From assembly GCF_000003815.2 (NCBI RefSeq), contig NC_049994.1, positions 6,908,307 through 6,972,306 of the forward strand: a DNA stretch of 64,000 nt, read 5' to 3'. The notes beneath the pieces were generated by a model. It worked only from the letters and a program-made list of their open reading frames with translations. It was not told the origin of the DNA and ran no database searches. This DNA comes from Branchiostoma floridae. Its lineage: Eukaryota; Chordata; Leptocardii; Amphioxiformes; Branchiostomatidae. Below, piece by piece: positions 22,401 through 33,364 of this stretch (positions within the stretch are counted from its first letter, which is position 1; the number at the start of each line of letters is the position of its first letter). The translations under genes and the position numbers were made by a program.

Positions 22401-24049
22401 ATCTTTAAAGGCATTCATCACGATGGTTCCAGGGCCGAATGAGCTGAAATTTGTCACAGAGGTGGAGTTGCCCAATACCCTAGACAATCTTTTCTTCTTA
22501 TTCTTTTAATGAAAAATGAGTCGTCAATGATGACATTGACAATTTTTTGGCAACTTTATCCCAAAATTGGCTATATAGATGATTTCTTTCATGCATGATT
22601 GGCTTTTTTTAATATTCAATTTTTGACCCTTTAACTGGAAGTGCAACCAGACGTGTCCATTGTCGTTCCAGGATTATTTTTCAATTGACTCAAAACCAGT
22701 CCATATTTCTATTTATCTCTCTCTTAGTGAATGTATCATACGAGGATCTCTTCTTCACCAAGGAAAAGGGGCGTTTCTTCGGGGATCATCCTGACCACAT
22801 AGTGTCATACAGCGACATAGACGCCGACGAGTGTGCCCGCCGATGTCTGCGGGGCTTCGACAGTTACGACGGCATCAAATCACCATGTTTGTCCTTCAAC
22901 CATCGCCCCGCGGGATCGCCAGAGGACGCCAGCGCACGGTGTTGGCTCCGCAGAAGTGCCAAAGACGTGGCGGCATCTCCTGGTCCTGAGTGGGGCAGTT
23001 GGCCACATCGAAATTACTACCAAAGGAAAGGTAAATACAAAATATTTTGACCTATCAGTGTCGTCAACGCTGTAATGGTTTTTTCCTCATCCCTTTTTGT
23101 TGCTCTGTGACCGGAGGATAACCTTCGGCGACAGAGATTTAGTTTTGTCAATATAACGCGTTCGCATCTGTATCTGTATGTTCCCGTTGTCACATTTGTA
23201 TGTAGTTTGGCTGTATGTAGATAGGTCTTCTCCACAGAGTTGGACGACAATACACTTTTTTCGCGGAAGCCGTTTTTATAATCAATGTAATAATTTCAGA
23301 AGTCACCCTTACAAAATGTACGTTTTTCGGTATATTGGTCCAGGTCTGCGCTATCTAGGGGTTGCTGTAATTGGATACTGTCAAGCAGTTGTTGCGCGAT
23401 TTGAGTTTTTTTTTGCACGTCGTATTGTCAGCTGTTCACAGCTGTCACTTTTTCGGCTGTTTATACGTTGGTATGGGTCTTATGTATGCATTGTGAAGCT
23501 GGGTGGCTATTTTCATTTGGGGTCGTTCTTTTGAGAGGCTGATTTTGCTGTTGATGTGTACAGGTAGCTGTTTTTATAATCAATGTAATTATTCAATTCC
23601 CTCTACAAAATGGACGTATTCCGGTATATTGGTCCAGGTCTAGGCCTTGTGGTTAAAGTACACTGTCAAACAGATGTTGCGTTTTCATTTGGTGTCGCTC
23701 TTTTGAGAGACTGGTTTTGCTATTGATACGTACATGATTGTGTTCACGTTTACGAAGCTCGTCGTAAATATTGATCAAACTAACCTTAACACCAACAGGT
23801 CTTAAGAATAAGTGGCGAGACGACTTCCGATGCGGCCAGGGCTACCCTTTGCTGCACGGTCCTCCCGCTGAATGTGATCCTGACGGTGAAGCCCCATGCT
23901 GCTCCGATATCAACTGGTGCGGTGGCTCGTTTGACCACTGTAACTGCCCCGGCTGTGTCGACTACAGGTATAAAGGACTTACCGTGAAGAAAAGAGAGCA
24001 CTCGTTAAAGTGTTTCTTCAAACGACTGTCAAATAGCCCATGCCCATAG
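18540..24049 (+). CDS. Type II membrane protein with tyrosine-rich tail, two PAN/apple domains and a hevein-like domain
   Basis: Six phase-consistent exons (18540-19479, 20419-20525, 20717-21077, 21521-21823, 22728-23030, 23799-24049) give about 754 residues. Order: a polar cytoplasmic N-terminus of about 313 residues with two NPMY motifs and several PYA-type tyrosine motifs; one transmembrane span; a Thr/Asp-rich stalk of 11-residue repeats; two PAN/apple domains; an eight-cysteine hevein-like domain; stop. There is no signal peptide, so a type II orientation with the PAN and hevein modules outside is inferred. PAN and hevein folds bind protein or carbohydrate, so a receptor or lectin-like surface role is plausible. 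NPxY sequences are ligands for PTB domains and endocytic adaptors. A donor-like GTATAA after the hevein cysteines (about 23968) might allow further exons. I do not recognise a named gene. Confidence 0.75.
19894..20222. mobile_element. GC-rich MITE rich in GTACGT
   Basis: Terminal inverted repeats of about 28 bp: left GCACAACCTGCCGTACGTGC (from 19901) and the complement of right TGCACGTACGGTGGGTTGTG. The interior contains many TACGTAC or CGTACG words and is far more GC-rich than the surrounding intron. It lies in the intron before the transmembrane exon. Confidence 0.75.
20419..20525 (+). CDS. Transmembrane exon
   Basis: This 107-bp exon encodes Arg, Cys and then a hydrophobic run VGIAVMITAFMISAFFGTWL, the only membrane span of the protein. 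Phase 1 in, phase 0 out (donor GTAACG). Confidence 0.78.
20717..21077 (+). CDS. Stalk exon with 11-residue tandem repeats
   Basis: About nine imperfect 33-bp units encode repeats of the form DGHPAVDTTYT. The frame reads through to a stop at 21089, but a donor GTAAAT at 21078 lets it join the first PAN exon in phase (creating a TCG codon). Without that splice the protein would end here. This replaces the coiled-coil or plain stalk expected in such proteins. Confidence 0.65.
21521..21823 (+). CDS. PAN/apple domain exon 1
   Basis: This 303-bp exon, phase 1-1, encodes a domain starting FEDLFFTKENGRFFGE, with the PAN cysteine pattern in CARRCLQGY, CLSFNHRP and CWLRSSAKD. Its sequence is close to the exon at 22728 and its length is the same, so the two arose by exon duplication. 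Confidence 0.82.
22728..23030 (+). CDS. PAN/apple domain exon 2
   Basis: This is a 303-bp phase 1-1 exon, a clear duplicate of the 21521 exon (YEDLFFTKEKGRFFGD, CARRCLRGFDSY, CLSFNHRPAGSPE). Acceptor TCTTAG, donor GTAAAT. Several codon-level changes show it is not an assembly copy. Confidence 0.82.
23262..23720. repeat. Intronic direct duplication
   Basis: Two direct copies start with GTTTTTATAATCAATGTAAT (near 23270 and 23572), continue through GGTATATTGGTCCAGGTCT, and end TCGCTCTTTTGAGAGACTGG. The second lacks an internal segment of roughly 140 bp present in the first. Confidence 0.7.
23799..24049 (+). CDS. Hevein-like (chitin-binding type 1-like) terminal exon
   Basis: It encodes RCGQGYP, AECDPDG, APCCSDINWCG and HCNCPGC: eight cysteines with the CCS..WCG core of hevein-type chitin-binding domains. 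The assignment rests on this pattern, not on a search. The frame continues about 25 residues past the domain to TAG at 24047. Phase 1 in. Confidence 0.65.
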
Positions 24050-25221
24050 TTTATTACTGTGTCCCTTATTGACCATATTTTCCTGTAAGTCCATGTTGTT
24101 TCGATTCTATAACTGACCCCATCCGGAGCCCCAAAATTGATGAGAGGGTACCTTCAAATTGTCTTTATTATGAAAGCGCTACAGCATAATTGTTGTTCAT
24201 TTCTGTTACAGTTTTTAGCTTCTATTTTTTATTTCAGCTATTACGATTTACAGAGTTTTAAATCTATTTAAATGACAAGTATCGACCATCGCATCGATGT
24301 TATCCATTTAATCAAATCAACATGGCCTTTAAAAGAATTTTAAAAATGACAATATTGACAGGGTGTTCCTGTCGATTAACGTTTTGGTACCTCTGACAAA
24401 ATATTTATTTTCTTTAACTATTGCCCCGATTTTTTTTGTCGATCTCTACTGATTTGGATTTTACAAAACCTATACCACTGATCACTATCGATAAAGTTTA
24501 TCTTTTCACTCTTGAAAATGAACATCTTGCCACTATTTATTTTTCTGACATGCTACACATCACCAACTTACCTTTAAGCCCTAGTATACATTCTCACTTC
24601 TACCAATAATTATAAGATAAGGTGCTTAATTCAACATCTTTATCATCCAAACCGAATATCTTGCACCATACATAGATTAAATTTATCCACGTCTTTCTTA
24701 AAACACTAAAGAGGAGGGTTAGGCTTAGACCTTAAGAAGAAACCATGATCATTAATTGAATGTTTAAATTGTATTTATTTCTTTTCGTTTATGTGTCGAT
24801 GCATATTCTTTAGTCGCATTCTTTACTTCTTTGATGGTAGAAGATATAATCTTGCATCAGTAACATAATATGTAAATCAACGAAACTTTTATGATGTATA
24901 TTTTATAATGTAAGCAATTTCATCAAGATTGTAGGTCCAAGATGGCGGATCCAAGGTGGCTTTATTGTGAACAACTTTTTGTGACGTATAACGTTAATGC
25001 CGATTTAAAATGATAATAATACAATAATGATCTATCACTTTAAGTCAATCGTAGTTGATATGTCTACCCAGACAATAAGGATAGCATGCAAAGTGTCCAA
25101 CATGTGGATCTACGGAGTTGTAGAGGTCATTACCTTACAGTACAAAGAGCAGAGGTTCTAATACTATACCCTGCGGAACTCCAAAGGTGTAGTCATCATA
25201 GTAATCAATATCTTAGTAATC
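24050..25221. other. AT-rich flank without recognisable gene
   Basis: This contains the presumed 3' UTR of the membrane protein gene and AT-rich DNA. No further domain exon was seen. Confidence 0.45.
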
Positions 25222-25655
25222 AAGTGTACTTGTGGAAGTGTAATACTAGTGAAGTAGCCTTGAAAGACAGATATAATATACTGATTTAAGTCACCTTACA
25301 CTGCAAATTTTTCTTACTTTACACTTGTTTCTTTCTATACTTAGAAATCTTTATCTTTAAGTGTACTTGTGAAAGAGTAATACTAGTGAAGTAGCTTTGA
25401 AAGACAGATATAGTATACTGATTCAAGTCACACTCCATATTTTTTTTAGTTTACACTGAATTTGCATTTGTTTAATATCTTTCTATTCTTAGTAATCTTT
25501 ATCTTCAAGTGTACGAGTGAAAGAGTGACACTAGTGAGGTAGTCTTGAAAGAAAGAAAGATAAAATATATTAATTTAAGTCACCTGGCACTGCATCTTTT
25601 TCTTAGTTTATACTTAATTTACACTTGTTTTTGTCTATTCTTAGAAATCTTTATA
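25222..25655. repeat. Tandem repeat, three units of 137-149 bp
   Basis: Units starting AAGTGTAC at 25222, 25359 and 25507 share TAATACTAGTGAAGTAG, TTGAAAGACAGATAT and an AGAAATCTTTAT end. AT-rich, no coding potential. Confidence 0.75.
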
Positions 25656-26543
25656 TTTGCCAAAATTACCACACTGTTGCATATACCCCAATATGTAACA
25701 CAGCTTAAGCAGGTTAGAATGGCATTAGAATCAACAGACAATATAAACCAACGCAAAATCCATGGCTTTCCTTACAATCAGTTTATTTTCGAACATCTTA
25801 ACCCAAACTTTACAACGTTCCTAAACATACTATACAAGCTAAAAACACCAGTCCTGAGAATGCAGGTGTACAGAATACTAAGTAATTGTACGATTAATAG
25901 TTCATTATTAAATTTCAATCCATACATAGTATGGCTTACAATATATTGTCTTTGGTCATATTTCTTCTTCTCCTGCCAAATCTTCAAATCAAACAGATTC
26001 AACTTTGTTTAAATGTCAGGGACAAATGAGGTGAAATTTGGCAGACAGGGAGGTAGATATAGCAAATACCCCATGGAGATTTTCCCCACTTTTTTTATGG
26101 AGGCCAATTTATTTGGAATTTGGTATGTGGGTAGCTTTAGCAATAGGAATAGAAAATTAGTTGCATAGACCAGTTTATTTTGCATAGATAGGGGTGCTAT
26201 GGAAGAGTTAATTGTTGTATTGGGTTCCAACTTTTAAAAAGTCCAGTTTGGGGTGGGATGATGTTTTGGGATAGGTCAATTTCTGCAAAAGGTTTACATG
26301 GAACAGTACATGTTTACATTGGGATGGAGATGGATTGAAATATGCTGTATTTGCTCATAAGCAAATGTTGGCCTTTCAATTGTTAGGTAACTATTTCAAA
26401 GGAATGAGAATAAAACATGTGATTAATATTTTTAAAGTCCAATAAATGGTCCATTTTAACACAGATGACAAAGAGACATATATACTAAAACTATCCAAAT
26501 CCTACAAGTACATGTTATGAGGTGCGGTTTTAAATAAGCTAAA
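25656..26543. other. AT-rich intergenic DNA
   Basis: The long plus-strand frame to 26012 is rich in Leu, Ile, Phe and Tyr from AT-rich codons and matches nothing I know. No repeat termini are seen. Confidence 0.4.
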
Positions 26544-26545
26544 TA

Positions 26546-26723
26546 CAGTCAAACCTGTCTATAGCGGCCACTCAAGGGACCGGACAAATTTGGCCACTAT
26601 AGACAGGTGGCCTCTGTATAGAGGTGGTAACTTGTAGATAAAATACCCAAGGGACCGACAAAAAGTGGCCACTATGGACAGGTGGCCCCTCTGTAGAGGT
26701 GGCCCCTAATACAGGTTTGACTG
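26546..26723. mobile_element. Tc1/mariner-like MITE
   Basis: The ends CAGTCAAACCTGT and ACAGGTTTGACTG are inverted and each lies next to TA (26544-26545 and 26724-26725), the target duplication of Tc1/mariner elements. Inside, GGCCACTATAGACAGGTGGC recurs in variant form. Confidence 0.8.
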
Positions 26724-26914
26724 TATATTATAAACTTATTATTATAAGTATACCTTTGGCGCATGACATAATACTGAGCAGTCTTTCTGTCTGTAGAATT
26801 CTCAACTACAGATGAAGTCCCTATCGGACAAAGAGACATAGTACTACAAGGCTACAGCAAACATGGTCACTCCTTATCCAGATAAAAATCTTCTTCAAAA
26901 TGACTTTTTATTTT

Positions 26915-28166
26915 TCAAGAGGAGAACGCTGTATGCTGTACATCTAAAGTACCTGTAGGATTAGTTTCTTTTGTATGTTTTCTCAAATGTAAAGACAGTT
27001 GAGCTTTCTTAGCTGCAGAGTAGTTACACATATTACACCTATCAGGTTTTTCTCCTGTATGGGTTCTCATATGTAGGGATAAGTTATACTTTCTTGCTGT
27101 CCTATACCCACAATCCCCACACATGTAAGGTTTGTTCCCTGTGTGTTTTGCTAGATGACGGCGTAGATTTGATTTCACTGATGCAGAATAGTCGCACTGA
27201 TCACCATTTAAAGGGTTTGTCACCTGTATGGATTCTCATATGTTTGGCTAAGTCACATTTCGATGCTGTCTTATATTTGCACTCTCTGCACATGAAGGGT
27301 TTCTCTCCCGTGTGTTTTGCTAGATGTTGATCCAAAGAAAATTTCTGTATTGCAGAATAGTCACACTGGTCACACTTATACGGTTTTTCTCCAGTATGTA
27401 TTCTCATATGTGTGGATAAGGTAGACTTCTGTGCTGCTCTGTACCCACATTCTCCACACATGAAGGGTTTCTCACCGGTGTGCTTTGTCATATGTTGGAC
27501 CAAATTCGATTTCTGTGTTGCAGAAAAGTCACACTGGTCACACTTGAAGGATTTTTCTCCTGTGTGCATTTTCATGTGTCTAACTAAGTTGGCCCTTGGA
27601 GTTGACCGGTATCCACACTCCCCACACATGAAGGGTTTCTCACCAGTGTGTTTTGCTCTGTGATTTTCTAAAGTAAATTTGTGTGATGCAGAAAAGTCAC
27701 AGTGGTCACAGTTAAAGGGTTTATCTCCTGTGTGTGTTCTCATATGTACTGATAAGTAAGACTTATTGGATGTACTGTACCCACACTCCCCACAGGTGTA
27801 TGGCTTCACACCAGTGTGTATGGCTAGATGTTTGTCCAAATCACATTTCTGTATGGCAGAATAGTCACACTGGTCACACTTGTAAGGTCTTTCTCCTGTA
27901 TGAGTTCTCAAATGTACCAATAAGTAAGACTTGTAAGCTGCCCTGTACCCGCACTCCCCACACATGTACGGTTTCCCGTCAGTATGTTTAACCACACGCC
28001 TTTCCACATTGTCTTTGCTGTCCTGTACCTTTGAGGTGGAATTGTCAGGTTGATGAAAATTTCCGTTGTCACCCTCCTTCTTAAGGTGTACACTATGATC
28101 AGTCTCCTTCCCAGAATGTCCATCACACAGTTCTCCAAAAGAATGTTCACCGCTAGAATCATCCAT
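26915..28166 (-). CDS. C2H2 zinc-finger protein with a one-base frameshift
   Basis: The coding exon begins at an acceptor (CTCTGCAG, 28175-28174) seven bases before the ATG at 28166. An acidic leader of about 66 residues precedes nine complete C2H2 fingers, joined by TGEKP-type linkers and alternating between two types (CGECGYR... and CDQCDYSA...). An extra C on the plus strand at 27204-27205 then shifts the frame, so finger 9 is followed by a Trp and a stop at 27201. In the shifted frame three more fingers follow, ending at 26915. The product probably binds DNA in the nucleus; no KRAB, SCAN or other partner domain is present. It is a paralogue of the gene at 30865. The frameshift may be a real truncation, an allele or a sequencing error. 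Confidence 0.82.
27204..27205 (-). other. Single-base insertion causing frameshift
   Basis: The plus strand reads TCACCATTTAAAGG where the repeat pattern of the neighbouring fingers predicts TCACATTTAAAGG. The extra base moves the tenth finger out of frame: its first Cys becomes Trp and a stop follows directly. Confidence 0.75.
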
Positions 28167-28173
28167 GTCTGTC

Positions 28174-28704
28174 CTGCAGAGGGATACATTGCATAATGAA
28201 AATAGTGTGACTTATATAAAACATTAGGTTTTAGCTCTACGCACAAACTGAAACTTTCCAACTCATCTACCTACAAGTCCAGTTTGCTTGTATTCCAGTC
28301 AATGTTTTTTTGTTTTTGTTTTTCTTACGAAAAGAAACAAAGTTGCTAGGAACAGAGTCAACATGTGGAAAATTTTGGTCTACTTTACATTTGCAATTAT
28401 ATTGTTTATGAAGATAAGAATATGAACCTTCACAAACCTGTGAATGGAAACGGTGCCAAATCAGAAGCTAGCTTCTCTCTGGTTTCAGGGGCGGGATGTC
28501 ACAACCTGGAACAGCATAAATCAATTACTTGTAAAAGATTCTAACATGCCTCCCACAAAAAATCCCCTTGCCGCATTCAGTAGACAAAGAAGTTAGTTGC
28601 GCAATTGGGATCTACTGCTACTGTTACATGTCTGACAGTATGTCATATGAATACAGACAACACCATCAGAATTGTATCTTAATAAGTTACTAATAGGAAT
28701 TTCA
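28174..28704. other. Upstream intron or flank of zinc-finger gene 1
   Basis: No coding exon seen. A 5' non-coding exon must lie upstream because the ATG exon starts at an acceptor; a minus-strand donor GTAAGA near 29250 is one candidate. Confidence 0.35.
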
Positions 28705-29194
28705 TACAAGAAGAAGAATAACTTTATTGCGCGACAATTGTAGCAGGTACAATTTGTATGGCAATCATTGTATACAGTGAAGTTGAACTAAGCACTACTA
28801 CAACTAAACTAATCTAATCTAATGTAACAGCATAAATAATATAGTTAATGTTATACAAGCTAACACTTTAGAACATTATGTCAATATTGCATTGTCTCGT
28901 TTTTGCAAGGAATTGTAAATAAATTGACCTACGTAGGTACATATATGTACAAGTGAGTGTAGTGTCTCGAGCCACTATTTCTTGCTGCCGCCGTTTCATA
29001 TTATCCCAAAACACACAACAAGAATGGTACACTAAGCTACGGTGAGCTGACTTGAAACGAGACAAAAGCAAACCTAGGCGAGGGTCGACGTCGCACGCAC
29101 ATGTGGTTTCGCCCCCCTCCCCCTTTATGTTCACCACGATCAAATCTAAAAACCGCCAATAAATTATACTGCTACGGTTATCCTTTTCCGCCAC
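28705..29194 (-). pseudogene. LINE 3' end, truncated
   Basis: On the minus strand, the end of a decayed ORF (finishing TRQCNIDIMF, matching RDNAILT of the related copy at 51560 after a frame change) is followed by a 3' UTR ending GACAATTGTCGCGC-like sequence and AATAAAGTTATTC. The same tail on the plus strand is at 51940-51970. Confidence 0.65.
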
Positions 29195-30864
29195 ATTGAT
29201 AACCTCGCACTACCTTTCTCATAATACTTATATGCAAGTTTGTAAGTCTTACCTGCTTCCTTGTGATTTTTCTCCTCAAGTACACCGCGTCGCAATGTCT
29301 CGCTCTCGAGCAGACTGTCTTTGTCCTATCGAAGGGTCAGAGGTGAATGTCATAAAGGTCAAAGATCACATTATGATCCTGATTACCCAGATGATTTATT
29401 TGACGTCTTGTCACACGTTAGTAAAAATATTAGTTGACCATGTTTCTTGTATTAGAAATAGAAAGGAAAGGAAGAAAATAATTCACTTACAAAGATAATT
29501 TTCTTCAATGCCGAGTAAATTATTGAACTGATATGTATTCATCATAATTCATATTTTAGCATTTTAAGTTCGGTCCGTTGGCCATGTTGCCTTTTCGATT
29601 TAGTCTGGCAACGTAGTTCTTTCTCCAACTTTGCACCTACCAATGTAAACCCTCACTGCTTCGTGTAGTTTCCACAAGGCTTTTCTCGATAGGCTGTCAG
29701 CATGAGGCAAAAGATGGATCTCTTTGTGAATCTTTAATCTTAAATCTTGTTGATGTTGATTGATAGCCTGTTATGTGTTTTTGTTTGTGGTCAATGCCTT
29801 TAAAAGGTACTAAAATTCCAAATTTATCATGGTCGATAAGGCGTTAGAAAAATGACGGCTAAGACACAACAATTTACCTGTTTCGCCCTTTTATTCAAAT
29901 AAAATTATTCATAAGAATAAAAAATGGATCATTCTTACAAATGAATTTTTAATTTTTCATACATTTGATTTTAACCAACAGCTTCTATGACTGGTTCTGT
30001 CATAACGTGGTTTCATACAGATAGACAAAAACAAACAAAACAAAATATCGTTTTCTAAGAAAATAGAAAGCAATTTACCATTGGAACAATATAGGAGTCG
30101 ATATATCCATTCAGACAATAAGAACACCAGTGATATTGCTTAGAGCTTTATTGATCATTTTAAGCATGGATAAATAAGAATAAATAAATGGATTTCTGCA
30201 AGTTGTTCATTAACATATTTGCAGAGACATGGGAGGGGCGACTATACCTAGAGCATAATCAGCATCTTTCCTTAATTTAATGTACTTCGAAGCCTAACAG
30301 CTAAAATCTAGCATACAGTAGTTAATTATAACAGCATCATCACATTACCAATCGTTCTAACCCAGAAACCCCTACTCAAACATTTTCAGTTCCCAAATCA
30401 CCAGGAGATATTTGCATACATACTTGTATTTGAGTGACCTCCTTTTCCCGACAAACCTTACCCCACTCCTGTGCCAACTAGACCCATTGCCTACCCATAT
30501 TTGACATCCATTTAAAAAGCAATGTTTTAAATGCGTATCTTAATTGTAACCTAAAATTCTGGGATTTTCTACACTCGTTCAACTTTGGTACACCTGGGAC
30601 CGGCTTGCGTTCTTTTCTACTTAATTCACATGTAAATCATACCCCTCAACAATGAAGTTGTTGACACCCATCTATCTATATCTTTTACATATATGAACAT
30701 AAAAATGTATCTGCCTCTTCATTGTTAGAAAACCCCACAACATTACTGTGAACACAGCGTTGCAAAGAATCCTATAACCGGCAAATATATCATCACTGCT
30801 ATCCTGACATCTTACTTGATAGTACACTCAAGGTTGTTCGGTACCTTAAATCAATATATTATAT
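29195..30864. other. Intergenic DNA between zinc-finger genes
   Basis: AT-rich, with no repeat termini or coding exon recognised. Part is the 3' UTR of zinc-finger gene 2 (minus strand). Confidence 0.4.
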
Positions 30865-32265
30865 TCAGAGTTTCTTAAAAGTGTGTTTTCGTAAAAGATG
30901 CTCATCTAATGTGCCTTTCAGCGCAGAAGAATAGTCACACTGGTCACATTTGTAGGGCTTTTCTCCTGAATGGGTTTTCAAGTGTTTGGTTAATGTAGAT
31001 TTTTGAGCTGTCCTGTACCCACACTCCCTGCACATGTAGGGTTTCTTACCACTGTGTTTTGCTAGATGTAGGTCCAATGCAGTCTTTTGTGCAGCAGAAT
31101 AATCACACTGGTCACACTTGAAGGGTTTTTCTCCTGTATGGGTTCTCATATGTTGGGACAAGTGGACCTTTTGAGCTGCTCTGTATCCACACTCCCCACA
31201 CATGTATGGTTTTTCAACAGTGTGCTTGGCTGCTACATGCTTTTCCAAACTGGCTTTCTGTGCAGCAGAATAGCCACACTGGTCACACTTGAATGGCTTT
31301 TCTCCAGTATGGGTTCTCATATGAACAGGTAATTTTGACCTTTGAGATGTCTTATATCCACACTCTCCACACATGTAGGCTTTGTCACCAGTGTGGTTTC
31401 TTAAATGCTCGTCCAAATAATATTTCTGTGCTGCAGAATAATCACACTGGTCACACTTAAAAGGTTTTTCTCCTGTATGTGTTCTCATATGTCGGGATAA
31501 GTGGTTCCTTTTCGCCGTGCTGTATCCGCACTCCCAACATATGTACGGTTTTACTAAAGTGTGTTTTGCTCTTAAGTGTTGATTCAAAGTGGACTTTCCT
31601 GCTGCCGAATAGTCGCACTGGTCACACTTGTAGGGTTTTTCTCCTGTATGGATTCTTACATGCTCGGAAAAGTGAGACTTTTTAGCCGTACTGTACCCAC
31701 ACTCCCTGCACATGAAGGTTTTATAAACAGTGTTTTTAACTGCATGTCTTCTGATATTGCCTCTGCTCTCCTTTACCTGTGAGGTTGATATACTATTAGT
31801 ATTAGGTTGGGCAAAGTTCACATTGTATGTTTCCTGCTGCAAGCTGTTACTGTCATTCTCATGGAGTTCAGTACTGTCCATCTCTTTCCCAGGGTATCCA
31901 GGATGGTCTATCTCCTTCCCAGAATGTCCAGTACACACATCTCTAGTAGAAAGCTCACAGCTGGACTCTCCCATTTCTGCTCTTACACTACATGTTTTGC
32001 CATTTGAAACGTCCTTTTCGTTGTCCTGTCGCTGTCTTGGTTCTGTTGTCTGTCCCCAACTGTTGTCTGTCTCATTCAAAGGATGTCTGGTTGGCTGGGT
32101 TCTGCCTAAGAAGTTTTCACCGTACATTTGTTGGCACAGCATGTTATCTTGTTCATTCTGTTGCCATCCAGAGTCTCCTGTCTCCTCCTCTTTGATGTGA
32201 ATCTCTTTTGCAGTCTGTTCCACATGATGCTCTTTGAGGGGAGACACACATGTGAACTCCGCCAT
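30865..32265 (-). CDS. C2H2 zinc-finger protein, ten fingers
   Basis: A single exon encodes 466 residues from the ATG at 32265. This start is preferred over an upstream in-frame ATG because an acceptor (TTTAG, 32269-32268) lies two bases before it. A hydrophilic leader of about 180 residues, rich in Glu, Asp and Ser, precedes ten C2H2 fingers with TGEKP linkers. As in the gene at 26915, fingers alternate between a CGECGY type and a CDQCDYSA type; three have H-x4-H-like spacing (RAKH, AAKH, LRKH). The frame is intact to the stop. Likely a nuclear DNA-binding protein; target unknown. A 5' non-coding exon ending at a donor near 32980 is possible. Confidence 0.9.
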   Translation of the reverse strand: MAEFTCVSPLKEHHVEQTAKEIHIKEEETGDSGWQQNEQDNMLCQQMYGENFLGRTQPTRHPLNETDNSWGQTTEPRQRQDNEKDVSNGKTCSVRAEMGESSCELSTRDVCTGHSGKEIDHPGYPGKEMDSTELHENDSNSLQQETYNVNFAQPNTNSISTSQVKESRGNIRRHAVKNTVYKTFMCRECGYSTAKKSHFSEHVRIHTGEKPYKCDQCDYSAAGKSTLNQHLRAKHTLVKPYICWECGYSTAKRNHLSRHMRTHTGEKPFKCDQCDYSAAQKYYLDEHLRNHTGDKAYMCGECGYKTSQRSKLPVHMRTHTGEKPFKCDQCGYSAAQKASLEKHVAAKHTVEKPYMCGECGYRAAQKVHLSQHMRTHTGEKPFKCDQCDYSAAQKTALDLHLAKHSGKKPYMCRECGYRTAQKSTLTKHLKTHSGEKPYKCDQCDYSSALKGTLDEHLLRKHTFKKL

Positions 32266-32299
32266 CCCTAAAGCCATTGGTAAAGAAAACATTGGGTGA

Positions 32300-33364
32300 C
32301 TAAGATTAATTTTTTTTTTATTTGCTCAATTCTTTTAGGAATTTGAAAAGGGCACAGCTTTTGTATACAAGTAATATTCTTATGAGAGATAAACTGATCT
32401 TTCCAAGTTTTTTAATATTTTTTTAGAGGATACAGCAACATAGTGTTTCAGAACGATTTCTTATGGTATGCTTCAAGTACTAGTAAGTTAGTACCAATTA
32501 ACAATTGGGAGCTGTTATATTATTTGATAAGTTATATACAACGAACCAGGGATGCATACCTGTCCTTCTACCTATAAGGTTCGCACAATCAAAGATGGTA
32601 ATTTTGATAATCATATAGTTGAGAATTACGAAAACATGCAAAAAATGCGTTGAGATTCAAACTTACCACATACCTTGCCCATACAAAGATGGTAATTTAT
32701 TACTGAATTAATACAGTTCATATAACGTCCTTGATTTAACTTAATGATGACAGGACTTGTACCTTAAGCTGTGTACCTGTTTACCTGCACCTAAACTTTT
32801 TTTTTTTTAGGTTAGGTACACAGGTCTGCATCATGAACAAAGTTCTAAATTTCTGGCATATATCATGCTAGCTCCCCTCCCCCATGAAATACCGATCGCA
32901 AACACATTTATAATTCTAAGTTACCGCCGACCTGGCACCAGCCAAGAAGCATTAACGACAATCATAATGTCTTACCTGTAGGTCTATGTATGTTAGCGGT
33001 CCCTACGACTTCTGTAAATCCGTGAAAATAAGATCAGTTCTTCGGAGAAACAAAACAAAATGGCTGTCAAATCACTGACGGGTTAAAGGTCAGAGGTGGC
33101 AAACCTGATACGATTTAATTTAAAATGGGTCAAACAACACGTTGCCGCATAACGGTTAATTCTAAAAGTTTTGAGCTTAGCTTTCATTTCATTTCAACTA
33201 CAGCAAGGAAATTATTGAATGATAATTTGAAATCGACATTAATATTTATCCTGATATGCACTCATTCTATTTGGACAAATCTTTATCTTTTCCAATATTT
33301 TGCCATGATTGGACATATGTCGAGGCATCTGTTTTTCACTGCTAAGACAAGGAAGTTAGGATTA
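32300..33364. other. Upstream region of zinc-finger gene 2
   Basis: A minus-strand donor GTAAGACATT near 32980 could end a 5' non-coding exon whose promoter would lie near 33.0-33.1 kb, which is GC-richer. No other feature was recognised. Confidence 0.35.

Noticed and set aside
25545-26012. 155-residue plus-strand frame
   Set aside because: It starts inside a tandem repeat and is AT-driven; no recognisable protein.
27094-27991. Plus-strand frames over the zinc-finger exons (also 31087-32200)
   Set aside because: These are antisense shadows of the C2H2 repeats, as shown by their His/Ser-rich periodic translation.
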